Shown here: in pieces, positions 17,107 to 26,853 of the stretch
How the letters are laid out: each line of letters begins with the position of its first letter
Numbering within the stretch: position 1 is the first letter of the stretch
NCBI RefSeq assembly: GCF_005576615.1
Contig: NZ_CP040330.1
Location: 682,001-746,000, forward strand
Reading direction: 5' to 3'
Origin: Natrinema versiforme
GTDB taxonomy: Archaea > Halobacteriota > Halobacteria > Halobacteriales > Natrialbaceae
Length of the DNA: 64,000 nucleotides
Notes under the pieces: generated by a model
Seen by the model: the letters and a program-made list of their open reading frames with translations, nothing else
What the model was told of the DNA's origin: nothing
Database searches by the model: none
Position numbers and translations under genes: made by a program

Positions 17107-17329
17107 CTCGTTCGTACAGACGGACGGAACGAGCCGTCATAAGGTGCACGGCCCGAATCCGGTGATAACCGATCGCTCGAGTCGAACGCGCGTCTTCGGA
17201 GCACTGTGTGAGCTTCACACCCACCCGGTGAACAGCGGGTGCTATCGCGGCAACCGGACCGGTTCGGGCCGTCGCTCCCGCCTCGAGTTCGAATTTCGAA
17301 AAGCCATTTCGAGATTCGTACTGTATCGT

Positions 17330-17345
17330 GGGGCTTATTACGATG
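17330..17345 (+). promoter_or_regulatory. TATA-box promoter of carB
   Basis: The segment GGGGCTTATTACGATG centres about 33 nt upstream of the carB ATG at 17371 and is the best TATA match in the divergent gap between the histidine kinase and carB. Confidence 0.45.
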
Positions 17346-17370
17346 TGCGAACTCCAATTCGACAAGACAA

Positions 17371-20300
17371 ATGAGTACGGACACCGCCGCGGACGGCGAG
17401 ACGGGTGACGGTCGCACGATCTTATTGATCGGCAGCGGCCCGATCCAGATCGGACAGGCCGCCGAATTCGACTATTCGGGCGCACAGGCCTGCCGAGCAC
17501 TGCAGGAGGAGGGCGCTCGCGTCGTCCTCGTCAACTCGAATCCGGCGACGATCATGACGGACCCGGAGATGGCCGATGAGGTCTACATCGAGCCGATCAC
17601 GACCGACGCCATCGCCGAGATCATCCGCAAAGAGCGACCCGACGGCGTCATCGCCGGACTGGGCGGTCAGACGGGGCTGAACGTCACCGCCGAACTGGCC
17701 GAGGAAGGCGTTCTCGAGGAGTACGACGTCGAGATCATGGGAACGCCGCTTGACACGATCTACGCGACTGAGGACCGCGACCTCTTCCGCCAGCGCATGG
17801 AGAAGATCGGTCAGCCGGTCCCCGCCTCGACGACCATCTCGCTCGACGAGGGCGAGGAGGTCTCGGAGATGACCGAGGCAGGCTTGAAAGAGCGCGTCCA
17901 GGCCGCCGTCGACGAGGTCGGCGGGCTCCCGGTCATCGCCCGCACGACCTACACGCTGGGCGGCTCCGGCTCCGGCGTCGTCCACGAGATGGACGAACTG
18001 CTGCGCCGCGTCCGCAAGGGGCTGCGCCTCTCCCGCAACAGCGAGGTCCTCATCACCGAGTCCATCGCCGGCTGGGTCGAGTACGAGTACGAAGTGATGC
18101 GCGACGCCGACGACTCGTGTATCATCATCTGTAACATGGAGAACATTGACCCGATGGGCATCCACACCGGGGAGTCGACGGTCGTCACGCCCTCCCAGAT
18201 CGTCCCCGACGAGGGCCACCAGGAGATGCGTACCGCCGCACTCGACGTGATCCGCGAACTCGGCATTCAGGGCGGCTGTAACATCCAGTTCGCGTGGCGC
18301 GACGACGGCACCCCCGGCGGCGAGTACCGCGTCGTCGAGGTCAACCCCCGCGTCTCCCGTTCCTCCGCGCTGGCCTCCAAGGCGACCGGCTACCCGATCG
18401 CCCGCGTGACCGCGAAGGTCGCGCTCGGCAAGCGACTCCACGAGATCACCAACGAGATCACCGGCGAGACCACCGCCGCCTTCGAGCCCGCGATCGACTA
18501 CGTAGTCACCAAGGTCCCGCGCTGGCCCAAAGACAAGTTCGACGACGTCGACTTCGAACTGACCACGGCGATGAAGTCGACCGGCGAGGCGATGGCCATC
18601 GGCCGCACCTTCGAGGAGTCCCTGCTCAAGGCGCTTCGCTCCTCGGAGTACGAACCCGACGTCGACTGGGCCGAACTCTCGGACGCGGAACTCGAGGAGC
18701 ACTACCTCGAGCGCCCGTCGCCGGACCGTCCCTACGCGATGTTCGAGGCCTTCGAGCGCGGCTACACCGTCGAAGAGGTCCAGGAACTCACCGGCATCTT
18801 CGAGTGGTACACCGAGCGCTTCAAGCGCATCGCGGACTCCACGCTCGCCGCCCAAGCGGGCGACTTCACCGAGGCCGCGATCGCCGGCCACACCAACGCC
18901 AGCATCGCCGCGACCGCGGGCGCGGACGTCGACGCTGTCGAGACAGAAGTCCCCGGCCGCACCTACAAGCAGGTCGACACCTGTGCGGGCGAGTTCGAGG
19001 CCGAGACGCCGTACTACTACTCCGCGCGTAAGTCCGAGTTCGAGTCCGGTCCGCTGCTCGGCGACGCCGCCGCGGGCGAGCTCGAGGTCGACCGCGATCT
19101 CGAGAGCGTGATCGTCGTCGGCGGCGGCCCGATCCGCATCGGACAGGGCGTCGAGTTCGACTACTGTTCGGTCCACGCGGTCCGCGCGCTGCGCGAACTC
19201 GGGATCGACGCCTACGTCGTGAACAACAACCCCGAGACGGTCTCGACGGACTACGACACCTCCGACGGCCTCTTCTTCGAGCCGATCACGGCCGAGGAGG
19301 TCGCCGACGTGGCCGAGGCCACGGGGGCCGACGGCGTGATGGTCCAGTTCGGCGGCCAGACCTCCGTCAACATCGGCGAACCGCTCGAGGACGAACTCGC
19401 GCGCCGCGGACTCGACTGCGAGGTCATGGGCACGTCCGTCGAAGCGATGGACCTCGCGGAGGACCGCGACCGCTTCAACGCCCTGATGGACGAACTGGGC
19501 ATCGCCCAGCCGGAGGGCGGCACCGCCTTCTCCGAGGAGGAGGCGCTCGAACTGGCCCACGACATCGGCTACCCCGTCCTCGTCCGTCCCTCCTACGTGC
19601 TGGGCGGCCGTGCAATGGACGTCGTCTACAACGACGCGGAGCTCCAGACCTACATCGAGGAAGCGGTCCGCGTCGCGCCCGATAAACCGATCCTCGTGGA
19701 CGACTTCCTCGAGGACGCGGTCGAACTCGACGTGGACGCGGTCTCGGACGGCCGCAACGTGCTCATCGGCGGCATCATGGAACACGTCGAGAGCGCGGGC
19801 GTCCACTCCGGCGACTCCGCCTGCATGATCCCGCCGCGCTCGCTCGACGAGGACACGTTAGAACGCGTCCGCGAGGTCACCGAGGATATCGCCGAGGCGC
19901 TGAAGACGAAGGGGCTGCTAAACGTTCAGTTGGCCGTCCGCGACGGTGAAGTGTACGTGCTCGAGGCGAACCCGCGTTCCTCGCGTACCGTGCCGTTCGT
20001 CTCGAAGGCGACTGGCGTCCCGATCGCCAAACTCGCCGCGCAGGTCATGGCCGGCGAGACCCTCGAGAGCCTCGATGCCGACGAGCAGATCCCCGACCAG
20101 ACCTCGATCAAGGAGGTCGTCCTGCCGTTCGACCGCCTGCCGGGCTCGGACCCGCGTCTCGGCCCGGAAATGAAGTCCACCGGTGAGGTCATGGGGACGG
20201 CAAGCGACTTCGGTACGGCCTACTGGAAGGCCCAGCAGGCCGCCGACAACGCCGTCAGCGAGGGCACCGCCGTCGTCGACCTCGACGTCGACGGCTTCGA

Positions 20301-20547
20301 GGACCACTTCGACGTCGCCGAGTTCGACGACGTGCCCCAAGCCATCCGCGAGGGCGAGGTCGACTTCGTCGTCAGCCGCGATCGCGACTCCCTCGAGATG
20401 GCCGTCGAGGAGGAGATTCCGTACCTGTCGACGGTCGCCAGCGCCGAGGCCTACGTCGAAGCTCTCGACGGCTTCGACGGCGAACTGGATGTCTCGTCGG
20501 TGTCCAGCCGGCCGAAGACGGTGTCCGGATGGGGTGAGTCCGAGTAA
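17371..20547 (+). CDS. carB: Carbamoyl-phosphate synthase large subunit
   Basis: A 1058-residue enzyme that makes carbamoyl phosphate from bicarbonate, glutamine-derived ammonia and two ATP for pyrimidine and arginine synthesis. Both halves show the duplicated ATP-grasp plan. GSGPIQIGQAAEFDYSG opens the first and GGGPIRIGQGVEFDYCSVHA the second, each with VNPRVSRSSALASKATGYPIA or its partner EANPRSSRTVPFVSKATGVP. A C-terminal MGS-like domain (about 930-1058) would be the allosteric site. I start at ATG 17371, which has a TATA box at about -33 and gives the family's N-terminus. The length fits the family (about 1070). carA, the glutaminase subunit, is not in this window. Confidence 0.97.
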   Translation: MSTDTAADGETGDGRTILLIGSGPIQIGQAAEFDYSGAQACRALQEEGARVVLVNSNPATIMTDPEMADEVYIEPITTDAIAEIIRKERPDGVIAGLGGQTGLNVTAELAEEGVLEEYDVEIMGTPLDTIYATEDRDLFRQRMEKIGQPVPASTTISLDEGEEVSEMTEAGLKERVQAAVDEVGGLPVIARTTYTLGGSGSGVVHEMDELLRRVRKGLRLSRNSEVLITESIAGWVEYEYEVMRDADDSCIIICNMENIDPMGIHTGESTVVTPSQIVPDEGHQEMRTAALDVIRELGIQGGCNIQFAWRDDGTPGGEYRVVEVNPRVSRSSALASKATGYPIARVTAKVALGKRLHEITNEITGETTAAFEPAIDYVVTKVPRWPKDKFDDVDFELTTAMKSTGEAMAIGRTFEESLLKALRSSEYEPDVDWAELSDAELEEHYLERPSPDRPYAMFEAFERGYTVEEVQELTGIFEWYTERFKRIADSTLAAQAGDFTEAAIAGHTNASIAATAGADVDAVETEVPGRTYKQVDTCAGEFEAETPYYYSARKSEFESGPLLGDAAAGELEVDRDLESVIVVGGGPIRIGQGVEFDYCSVHAVRALRELGIDAYVVNNNPETVSTDYDTSDGLFFEPITAEEVADVAEATGADGVMVQFGGQTSVNIGEPLEDELARRGLDCEVMGTSVEAMDLAEDRDRFNALMDELGIAQPEGGTAFSEEEALELAHDIGYPVLVRPSYVLGGRAMDVVYNDAELQTYIEEAVRVAPDKPILVDDFLEDAVELDVDAVSDGRNVLIGGIMEHVESAGVHSGDSACMIPPRSLDEDTLERVREVTEDIAEALKTKGLLNVQLAVRDGEVYVLEANPRSSRTVPFVSKATGVPIAKLAAQVMAGETLESLDADEQIPDQTSIKEVVLPFDRLPGSDPRLGPEMKSTGEVMGTASDFGTAYWKAQQAADNAVSEGTAVVDLDVDGFEDHFDVAEFDDVPQAIREGEVDFVVSRDRDSLEMAVEEEIPYLSTVASAEAYVEALDGFDGELDVSSVSSRPKTVSGWGESE

Positions 20548-20593
20548 CGTCGCCCCGAACTGGTCCGTAATCGCGCCTGCCACTGGTCTCTGA

Positions 20594-20610
20594 ATAGCCG
20601 ATCCGGCTAT
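20594..20610 (+). terminator. Hairpin 3' of carB
   Basis: ATAGCCG-ATC-CGGCTAT is a perfect 7-bp inverted repeat 47 nt after the carB stop. It lacks an immediate T run, so terminator function is uncertain. Confidence 0.25.
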
Positions 20611-20727
20611 CGGTCGGCGCTCGGCTTTCTTCACTGCGCTCAGTTCCCTCGTCGCTCGTCTCGGCACAGAAATGTATACTATCTCACGTTCTTTTCCCCG
20701 CTCGAGCACTACGCCGGGTCGCGACCC

Positions 20728-21885
20728 ATGTCCGAACAGACCAGACGCGACGTGCTTCGGCTCGCGACAGCATCGGCCACTGCCGGCGTCCTCACGCTCG
20801 GGTCGGCGGCGGCCGCCCAATCGAACGACGGCGAGTGGACGCGGGCGGAGTCGCCGACCGACAAAGCGCTGAATGACGCCGTCGATACCGCCGCGGGGCC
20901 GTTCGCGGCCGGTGCCGACGGGAACGTCATCGCTCGAGGCGAGGGCGGTTGGCGAAAAGTCGTCGACTACGGTCCGCAGGCCCGGAGTCGTCGCCTGACC
21001 GGCATCGACGCGACCGACGACGGCAGTGCGGTCTGGTTCGTCGGCGGAAGCGGCGTTATCGGCGAATACAATGTTGAGACACAGACACTGACGAACTACT
21101 CCGCGCCGAAGGGGAAGACGAGCACGTGGGAGGACTGCGCCGTGCGGGGAACCGCCGGCGAGAACGAGCGCGTCTCCTTCGTCAACGGCTCCGGCGAACT
21201 CCTCGTCGGCGTCCGACAGGACAGCGGCGCGATGCAGTACGAGGCGGTGATCGAACCCGGCGGCGGCTCGACCATTCCGGGTATCGATTTCCACGCCCGC
21301 GAGGCCGGCCACGTCTGTACCACCAGCCAGTTCGTCGGCGAGACGACCGACGGCGGGCAGACGTGGGAGCAGATCGGTATCGACTTCGCGGGCGGCGCGT
21401 TCTTCGACCTCGCGAGTCGGGGCGAGCGAGACGTGAACGTCGCCGCCGGCTCCGGGATCGTCTATCGGTACGACGGCTTCCGCTGGACGCCCCACGTCGT
21501 CGACGACCAGCGACGGGCCATCCGCGCCGTCGACCGCGACGGGAGCGCCGGGCTCGCGGCCGGCGACGGCGGGACGATCTACGAGCGCCAGTCCGCCGGC
21601 CAGTGGCAGCAGTACGAGACCGCGGTCGAATCGAAACTCGACGGCGTCGCGACGGGGTCGGCGTACGACATCGCGGTCGGCGACGGCGGCACGATCCTCG
21701 AGCGAGCGGTAGCGAGTTCCGACACCGACGCTGACGACGGGAACAGCACCGACACCGGCGACGAGAACGGGACGAACTCGACGGCGATCACGACCGCAAC
21801 GGTCTCGACGAACACGCTCTCGGTCGACTCGCTCTCGGTCGAGAACTACGTCGAAGGGGAGTGGATCGAAGCGTCGGGGCAGTAG
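20728..21885 (+). CDS. Tat-exported beta-propeller protein of unknown function
   Basis: A 385-residue protein with a twin-arginine signal (TRRDVLRLATASATAG, arginines 6-7) and a likely signal peptidase cleavage after the AAAA stretch near residue 32; there is no lipobox cysteine. The mature part contains repeated blades of the kind GDGGTIYERQ, GDGGTILERA, GGSGVIGEYN and GADGNVIARGEGGWRKV, together with TTDGGQTWEQIG. These resemble YCF48/BNR-type propeller repeats. The C-terminus is a threonine- and serine-rich linker followed by a short beta segment. It probably sits outside the cell; ligand and role are unknown. Confidence 0.7.
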   Translation: MSEQTRRDVLRLATASATAGVLTLGSAAAAQSNDGEWTRAESPTDKALNDAVDTAAGPFAAGADGNVIARGEGGWRKVVDYGPQARSRRLTGIDATDDGSAVWFVGGSGVIGEYNVETQTLTNYSAPKGKTSTWEDCAVRGTAGENERVSFVNGSGELLVGVRQDSGAMQYEAVIEPGGGSTIPGIDFHAREAGHVCTTSQFVGETTDGGQTWEQIGIDFAGGAFFDLASRGERDVNVAAGSGIVYRYDGFRWTPHVVDDQRRAIRAVDRDGSAGLAAGDGGTIYERQSAGQWQQYETAVESKLDGVATGSAYDIAVGDGGTILERAVASSDTDADDGNSTDTGDENGTNSTAITTATVSTNTLSVDSLSVENYVEGEWIEASGQ

Positions 21886-21891
21886 GCCCGA

Positions 21892-22551
21892 TTAGCGTCC
21901 GAATCGGATATCGACCGTCGTGCCGTCGGTTTCGGTTTCCGTGACCCGTACCGCGGGGACGACCGCGCGGAGTCGCCTCGGGATGAGTCGGTCGAGCGTC
22001 GCCCCGATCGCCGCGAGTCGTTTCCGACACAGCGAGTAGAGGCCCGCGAACGCGACGAGCCCGACGAGAGCGGTGTCGGCCGCTGCCGGCGTGGCTCCCG
22101 CCGATATCGCGACGGCCGCGAACGCGAGACAGACGAGGAAGTCCTCCGGCGCGCCCGAGTACCGGACGTACCGGCGCGGGCGGTGCCACCGCCCGAGGGC
22201 GTGGTTGTAGACGCCGTTCTCGGTCACCGGGTTCCAGGGTTCCCGCTCCGCGCTGCCGCCGAGCACGTCGGAGACGGAGTGCAGGGCGGCACCGCCGACT
22301 GCGACCGTCAGGACTAGCAGCCCGGGCGACGATGTCAGGAGAAACGCGCCGAGCGAGACGCCGGAGAGGGCCGAAAAGCCGACCGGATAGTGCAGCGTCT
22401 TCCGGTGGCTCGCAAGCAGGTCGGCGTCGGGCGCGACCCCGCCGACGAACGCGGCCGCGAGCAGGAGGGGAACCCCGACGTGGTCGCCCAGAACCGGCAG
22501 GGCGACGACGACAGCGGCGAGGGCCATAAATCCGTGCGTGAGCGCCATCAT
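21892..22551 (-). CDS. YdjM/LexA-regulated-type membrane-bound metal-dependent hydrolase
   Basis: A 219-residue membrane protein. The signature APDADLLASHRKTLHYP near residues 40-57 matches the DUF457/YdjM family motif (PD.D....HR...H), whose histidines and aspartates are thought to bind metal. A second conserved stretch, HSVSDVLGG...EPWNPVTENGVYNHALG, follows around residue 90. About five hydrophobic helices are visible. I start at the ATG at 22551 (MMALTHG), which places the family's opening helix at the N-terminus. The enzymatic activity of the family has not been established as far as I know. It converges on the propeller gene with 6 bp between the stops. Confidence 0.8.
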   Translation of the reverse strand: MMALTHGFMALAAVVVALPVLGDHVGVPLLLAAAFVGGVAPDADLLASHRKTLHYPVGFSALSGVSLGAFLLTSSPGLLVLTVAVGGAALHSVSDVLGGSAEREPWNPVTENGVYNHALGRWHRPRRYVRYSGAPEDFLVCLAFAAVAISAGATPAAADTALVGLVAFAGLYSLCRKRLAAIGATLDRLIPRRLRAVVPAVRVTETETDGTTVDIRFGR

Positions 22552-22714
22552 AGCGATACTGTTCCCTACATAGCACTCAGTGCTGATAAACAACGAGGCT
22601 TCGACCACAGGCACGCCTCGATCGAGCGGCCCGGAGACCGACCGCTGTTCGAGTCGAGACGGGCGTTGCGACTCGAGTCCGGGTTCGATCCGATCGAGAA
22701 GGAAGCCGCGAGGC

Positions 22715-23422
22715 TCAGCGCAACGACGGCGTCTTTCGTCTCGCGTTCCGGAGTTCCTTGGTCAGGTACTGCCACGCCGTCGTGCGCTCGCCGATCGCGG
22801 CGGTCCGTCCGGCCCGCATCGACTCGAGGATCGTCGCCGGAGTCGGGGACGCCGCCGCGGGCAGTCGGACCTCGGTGACCGCGCGGCCGACGTGGTCGGC
22901 CCGGTGGGCGTCGCTCCCGCCGAACTGCGGGTAGTCGTTGCGTCTCGCGAAGCGTTCGGACTGTCGGTTGCGGACGTTGGTGACTGCGTGGGCGTTGTAG
23001 ACTTCGATGCCGTCGACGCCGTCGATCGCCCCCTCGCGGGCTCCGTGTCGGGACCGCTGGAAGGGGTGCGGAACGACCGCGATGCCGCCCGCGTCCTGAA
23101 ACGTCCGCGCCGTCTCGACGAGGGACCGATCGGGTTCCGGCGCGGCGTCGATGCCGATCGCGAGCAAGTGTCCGTCGGCGGTCGAGACTTCACAACCGAC
23201 GATGACGGCGAGATCGTCCGGTGCCAGCGCCGCGGCCCGCGTCGCGCCGTCGATCGTGTCGTGATCGGTGACGACGATCCCGTCGAGGCCGACGGACCGC
23301 GCCGCGCGGACCAGTTCCGCCGGCGTCGTCTCCCCATCGTACGAGGCGTCGGTGTGGACGTGGGGATCGATGCGCACCGTCCGCGGCCGCCGCTCGTCAC
23401 CGCTCACCGCACGACCGGTCAT
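22715..23422 (-). CDS. PHP-domain phosphoesterase
   Basis: A 235-residue PHP hydrolase with the full set of metal ligands: DPHVHTDAS at the N-terminus, VTDHDTI, GCEVST, VVPHPFQ and GGSDAHR. Single-domain PHP proteins of this size include 3',5'-nucleoside bisphosphate phosphatases and histidinol-phosphatase-like enzymes. The sequence also resembles the PHP proteins that sit beside phospholipid genes in haloarchaea, so I leave the substrate open. Its ATG at 23422 overlaps the stop of the upstream CDP-alcohol phosphatidyltransferase (ATGA), so the two are translationally coupled and probably form an operon. Confidence 0.88.
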   Translation of the reverse strand: MTGRAVSGDERRPRTVRIDPHVHTDASYDGETTPAELVRAARSVGLDGIVVTDHDTIDGATRAAALAPDDLAVIVGCEVSTADGHLLAIGIDAAPEPDRSLVETARTFQDAGGIAVVPHPFQRSRHGAREGAIDGVDGIEVYNAHAVTNVRNRQSERFARRNDYPQFGGSDAHRADHVGRAVTEVRLPAAASPTPATILESMRAGRTAAIGERTTAWQYLTKELRNARRKTPSLR

Positions 23423-24117
23423 AGGTAGCCGAACTCGAGGCCGATCGCCAGTCCGATCGCGGCCACCGCGGCGATCCCGGCCAGTACGTGGGTCGTGTCG
23501 GTCTTGTAGGCCTTGTAATCCGAGACCATCAAGGGGCAGACGACGCCGATGGTGAGTCCCGCGAGCCAGCCGTTCCAACTCCCGACGAGCACGGCGAGGA
23601 AGTAGTTCGCGACGACGACGAGATTCGTGTGGACGACGGTAGTCCCGTGATAGAAGCTCGCAGCGCCGTCGGACCCGAACCCTTCGCTGTTGTGACGAAC
23701 CAACCGCAGGCCGCCGAACGCGAGGACGAGAAATCCAACGACGAGGCTCGCAAAGACGTTCGGCGCGAGGACGAAGTGATACAGGAGCACCGCCGGGACC
23801 AGATACGCGAAGATGTCGATGAACGAGTCTACCTGCCGGCCGAAGGGTGACGACGTTCCCGTTCGGCGGGCGTACCAGCCGTCAGCTTTGTCCAACAGAA
23901 AGGCCCCGAACATGGCCAGCAGCGCCCAGTTCGGCTCCCCTCGAGCGAACAGGAGCGCACTGGCCCACCCGACGAAGAGTGCGCCGAGGCTGATGTAGTC
24001 GGCACCCGTGAGCCGTTCGAAGACGTTCGTTCTGTCCGCCGCGTTTCCGACCCGCCGATCGGCGAGATCGAACCGGTTCCAGACCCCTCGTATCGCCTCG
24101 CGCAGTTCGTTGGGCAT
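23419..24117 (-). CDS. CDP-alcohol phosphatidyltransferase family protein
   Basis: A 232-residue membrane enzyme with the complete CDP-OH-P motif D-x2-DG-x2-AR-x8-G-x3-D-x3-D (DKADGWYAR, then G and the two aspartates in RQVDSFIDIF). It has about six hydrophobic helices. Members join a CDP-linked lipid (in archaea CDP-archaeol) to an alcohol such as serine, glycerol phosphate or inositol phosphate. Which alcohol is used here cannot be told from the motif. I start at the ATG at 24117; a GTG at 24138 would add seven residues. It overlaps the PHP gene by 4 bp. A lipid headgroup role for the pair is an inference. Confidence 0.88.
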   Translation of the reverse strand: MPNELREAIRGVWNRFDLADRRVGNAADRTNVFERLTGADYISLGALFVGWASALLFARGEPNWALLAMFGAFLLDKADGWYARRTGTSSPFGRQVDSFIDIFAYLVPAVLLYHFVLAPNVFASLVVGFLVLAFGGLRLVRHNSEGFGSDGAASFYHGTTVVHTNLVVVANYFLAVLVGSWNGWLAGLTIGVVCPLMVSDYKAYKTDTTHVLAGIAAVAAIGLAIGLEFGYL

Positions 24118-24232
24118 CCGCTCGGGTGGAGACACCACCGCGATCGGTATAAATCTGCTCTGGGAATTATTTACTTAGGAGAATTCTATATAGGTTTGTA
24201 GGGCTACGTTCCGCTCGAGAACGGTAGGGAGG

Positions 24233-24802
24233 TCACGCCGCTCGCGTCGTCCGGTGGGTGAACGGGCCGATTCGAACGTAACGTCGGGTCCGGCGGGGGA
24301 CGAAGCCGTGGCGCTCGAACAAGGCGCGCGAGGGCGCATTATCGAGGGCGACGAGCGCGGTCGCCTGTCGGGCACCCCGCTCGTGGGCCTGTCGACAGGC
24401 CTCGGCGAGCATCGCGGTCGCGATGCCGCGGTTTCGGTGGTCCGGATCGACGAAGACGCGCCTGATGTAGGCTCCCTCGAACGCGAGCGTCCGTTCTAAG
24501 GGATGGATCTCGTGGGTCGCGTCGACGGAGCAAAAGAGGTAGCCCCGCGGTGTCTCGTTCTCGAGCGCCGCGACGACCATCTCGTCGGGACGGAGTTCCG
24601 CCACGGGCGCGTCGAGCCCCGTCACCCGCTCCGGTTCGCAGACGGCGACCTCGTACGAACTGTCCTCGCTCCCGTCGACGGCGGCGTCCTCGAGCGTCGC
24701 GACGTACTCGTACATCACCGTCGCCGTGATACCGATTCGCGCGAGCGCATCGTAGACGGCCCGGCCGTACCGGTTTCGGGTCAACCGCCAGAGCTGTGGC
24801 AT
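24233..24802 (-). CDS. GNAT-family N-acetyltransferase
   Basis: A 189-residue acetyltransferase. The acetyl-CoA binding motif A is RRVFVDPDHRNRGIATAML (R-x2-G-x-G/A type), followed by ALVALDNAPSRALFERHGFVPRRTRRYVRIG, the usual motif B region. The N-terminal 60 residues (MPQLWRLTRNRYGRAVYDALARIG) are a family-specific extension. I start at 24802 because the longer frame begins with low-complexity, arginine-rich residues. The substrate is unknown. It lies 116 bp upstream of the phosphatidyltransferase start on the same strand but a TATA-poor gap separates them. Confidence 0.82.
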   Translation of the reverse strand: MPQLWRLTRNRYGRAVYDALARIGITATVMYEYVATLEDAAVDGSEDSSYEVAVCEPERVTGLDAPVAELRPDEMVVAALENETPRGYLFCSVDATHEIHPLERTLAFEGAYIRRVFVDPDHRNRGIATAMLAEACRQAHERGARQATALVALDNAPSRALFERHGFVPRRTRRYVRIGPFTHRTTRAA

Positions 24803-24920
24803 CGAGCGGGTGATTTCGCCGCCGATCGAATAAGTTTCGGGGTCGCTAAACGGCGGGCCCGCGGCTCCGGATCGAAACGGGAGCAGTCGTCTCGAGTCGG
24901 GAGATCGCGCTGCCGGCCGC

Positions 24921-26588
24921 CTACTCGAGTGCGTACCAGTCGAAGCGCTCAACCGCGTACCGGTAGGAGACGAGCGGCGCGATCAGGCCGCCGATCAGTA
25001 CGATCCACGCCCCGACGGTGATCCCGTGTGCGGAGATCGAGAGGTCGGGAGCCGGCGACCACGCGGCGACCGACGCGATCAGCCCGGCGATCGCCTCGGG
25101 GGCCTCGAGATAGAGCACGAGCGCGGCGACCGTGGGGAGGACGATCGCGAGCGTGTAGACGACGAAGGCGGTCTTGCTCGGCATCACGGCCTCGCGGTTG
25201 TTGGTCACGTTGACGCTGCCAAAGCGGGGGAACGCCGACCCAATCCCGGACGCCAGCGCCGGCGTGACGACCGCGCCGACGGCGGTCCCGGCGACCAAGG
25301 CCGCAGTCCGCTCGAGCGAGAGCGGGCTGACGATCCCCAGGACGGCAGGGACGAGCAGTGCGAACGGGACGCTGACGAGCGCGGCGGCGACGATCCGGCC
25401 TCGAATCGCTTGGCGACCGGTGAGCGTCGATGTGACGACGGCCGGCAGGCCCGTCCCGAGGTCGCCGAGCGGGTTGAGCGTGAACAGGACACCGGCCGCC
25501 CAGACGACGTAGAGGGAGAACAGGACGGCCATGAACGACGGCACCGTCCCGGCCTCGATGATCTGCTGGATGAAGCCGAGCGTCCCGAGCAGCGGGTAGC
25601 CGACGTACGCCAGTCGAATCGGGGACCGCTTCGTTCGGCGGATCGCCGTCACTGCGACCGTCCGAACCGGCCGGGAGAGCGTTCCGGAGAGGAAACCATT
25701 GAGCCGGTCGGACGACGTTTCCTCGGAGACTTCCTCGTCGCCGGTACGGGCCGGATCCGCGAACCAGTGTCGCCGTGCGGTGGGGACGCCGATCGCGACC
25801 GCGACGCCGGCGACGAGCGCCGAGCCGACGATCGCGCCGCCGATCAGGGGCATCGACGGATCGACGCCCGGGATGCCGAGCAGGAGGACGTGTCCGGGCC
25901 AGCCGAGCGGGCTCGCCTGCAACCGCGTGAACAGCGTTCCCATGACCGTGTTGAAGCCGCCGGTCGCGACTGCGCCGAAGTAGACGATCCAGAACGCGGC
26001 GAACAGCAGCGTCCGATACCGGGCAACCGGCTCGTAGACGGTGATCAGATGCCGGACCAAGACGCCGATAACGAACCCGACGGGAACGACGGTGAGTAGG
26101 ACGAGTCCGACCAGCAGCGGCGCGGCGATCACCGGGAGTATCGTTCCCGCACCGGACGCGAACGCGGCCCCGAAGATCACCGCGGGCGGCACCAGCCACG
26201 CCGCAAAGAGCGCGATCTCCGCAGCCACGACGCCGACGACCGTGTTTCGAACCGGCGTCGACAGCAGGAGGAAGGCCGTTTTGTCGATATCGGCGACCGC
26301 GGTCACCGCCCGCATGACCGACATGAGGAGCAAGAACAGCCACAGAACCGCGACGCCGCCGCTCACGATCTCCGTGACCGTCGTCTCGACCTCCGTCGAC
26401 AGCGTTCCGGCGGCGGCCTGTTCCCCGAGTTCCGGGAGCAGGACCAGGCCGATGGCCGTAACCGGCCCGAGCATGAACAGCGCGACCACGGCCATCATGA
26501 GCAGTTTGGTTCGGTCGCCGGCTACCGCACGAACCGTGCGCCGGACTTCCGTTTCGGCGACGGTGATCGATATCGGTACGTGTGCCAT
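24921..26588 (-). CDS. ABC-2-type transporter permease
   Basis: A 555-residue membrane protein with about 12 hydrophobic helices. It begins MAHVPISITVAETEVRRTVRAV and has the EVRRTVR element typical of the N-terminal amphipathic helix of ABC-2 exporter subunits. Two halves are separated by a basic-acidic loop near residues 275-300 (ARTGDEEVSEETSSDRLNG). It is divergent from an ABC ATPase at 26854 with a shared 265-bp promoter region, so I infer the two form one exporter. The substrate is unknown. The length is roughly double a single ABC-2 subunit, suggesting a fused or internally duplicated permease. Confidence 0.8.
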   Translation of the reverse strand: MAHVPISITVAETEVRRTVRAVAGDRTKLLMMAVVALFMLGPVTAIGLVLLPELGEQAAAGTLSTEVETTVTEIVSGGVAVLWLFLLLMSVMRAVTAVADIDKTAFLLLSTPVRNTVVGVVAAEIALFAAWLVPPAVIFGAAFASGAGTILPVIAAPLLVGLVLLTVVPVGFVIGVLVRHLITVYEPVARYRTLLFAAFWIVYFGAVATGGFNTVMGTLFTRLQASPLGWPGHVLLLGIPGVDPSMPLIGGAIVGSALVAGVAVAIGVPTARRHWFADPARTGDEEVSEETSSDRLNGFLSGTLSRPVRTVAVTAIRRTKRSPIRLAYVGYPLLGTLGFIQQIIEAGTVPSFMAVLFSLYVVWAAGVLFTLNPLGDLGTGLPAVVTSTLTGRQAIRGRIVAAALVSVPFALLVPAVLGIVSPLSLERTAALVAGTAVGAVVTPALASGIGSAFPRFGSVNVTNNREAVMPSKTAFVVYTLAIVLPTVAALVLYLEAPEAIAGLIASVAAWSPAPDLSISAHGITVGAWIVLIGGLIAPLVSYRYAVERFDWYALE

Positions 26589-26819
26589 CAGCCGCCACCT
26601 CGGTTCGGACGGACGTGGGACGAGCGGTCGTGACTCATACTCGAAACTCCGTGACGCGCTCAGTAAACTATTTGGATTTCTGTCATTCCGTGCGCACCGA
26701 TCGACCCGTCAGGTTCGGCAGTCGATGGCGGTCTCTGACACTCGAGTCACTGGTTTTCGGGCTCGGTCTCGAGCGATGGTCGAGGGTCGGACGGCGACAC
26801 CATCACTGCAGCATATGAC

Positions 26820-26832
26820 ACACATTTAATTA
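26820..26832 (+). promoter_or_regulatory. TATA-box promoter of the ABC ATPase gene
   Basis: CACATTTAATTAT lies with its TTTAATTA core about 27 nt upstream of the ATG at 26854, a good archaeal TATA box for a leaderless mRNA. Confidence 0.55.
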
Positions 26833-26853
26833 TGTCGCGGTGAAAGGAATCCT

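Noticed and set aside
17343-17408. 21-codon frame starting upstream of and overlapping carB
   Set aside because: The ATG at 17343 could encode MCELQFDKTNEYG and onward, but there is no SD, and the TATA box position fits leaderless initiation at carB rather than a leader peptide.
17422-19806. 794-residue open frame antisense to carB
   Set aside because: The frame mirrors the carB codon pattern, has D/V/R-rich low complexity and no recognised family; carB is clearly the gene.
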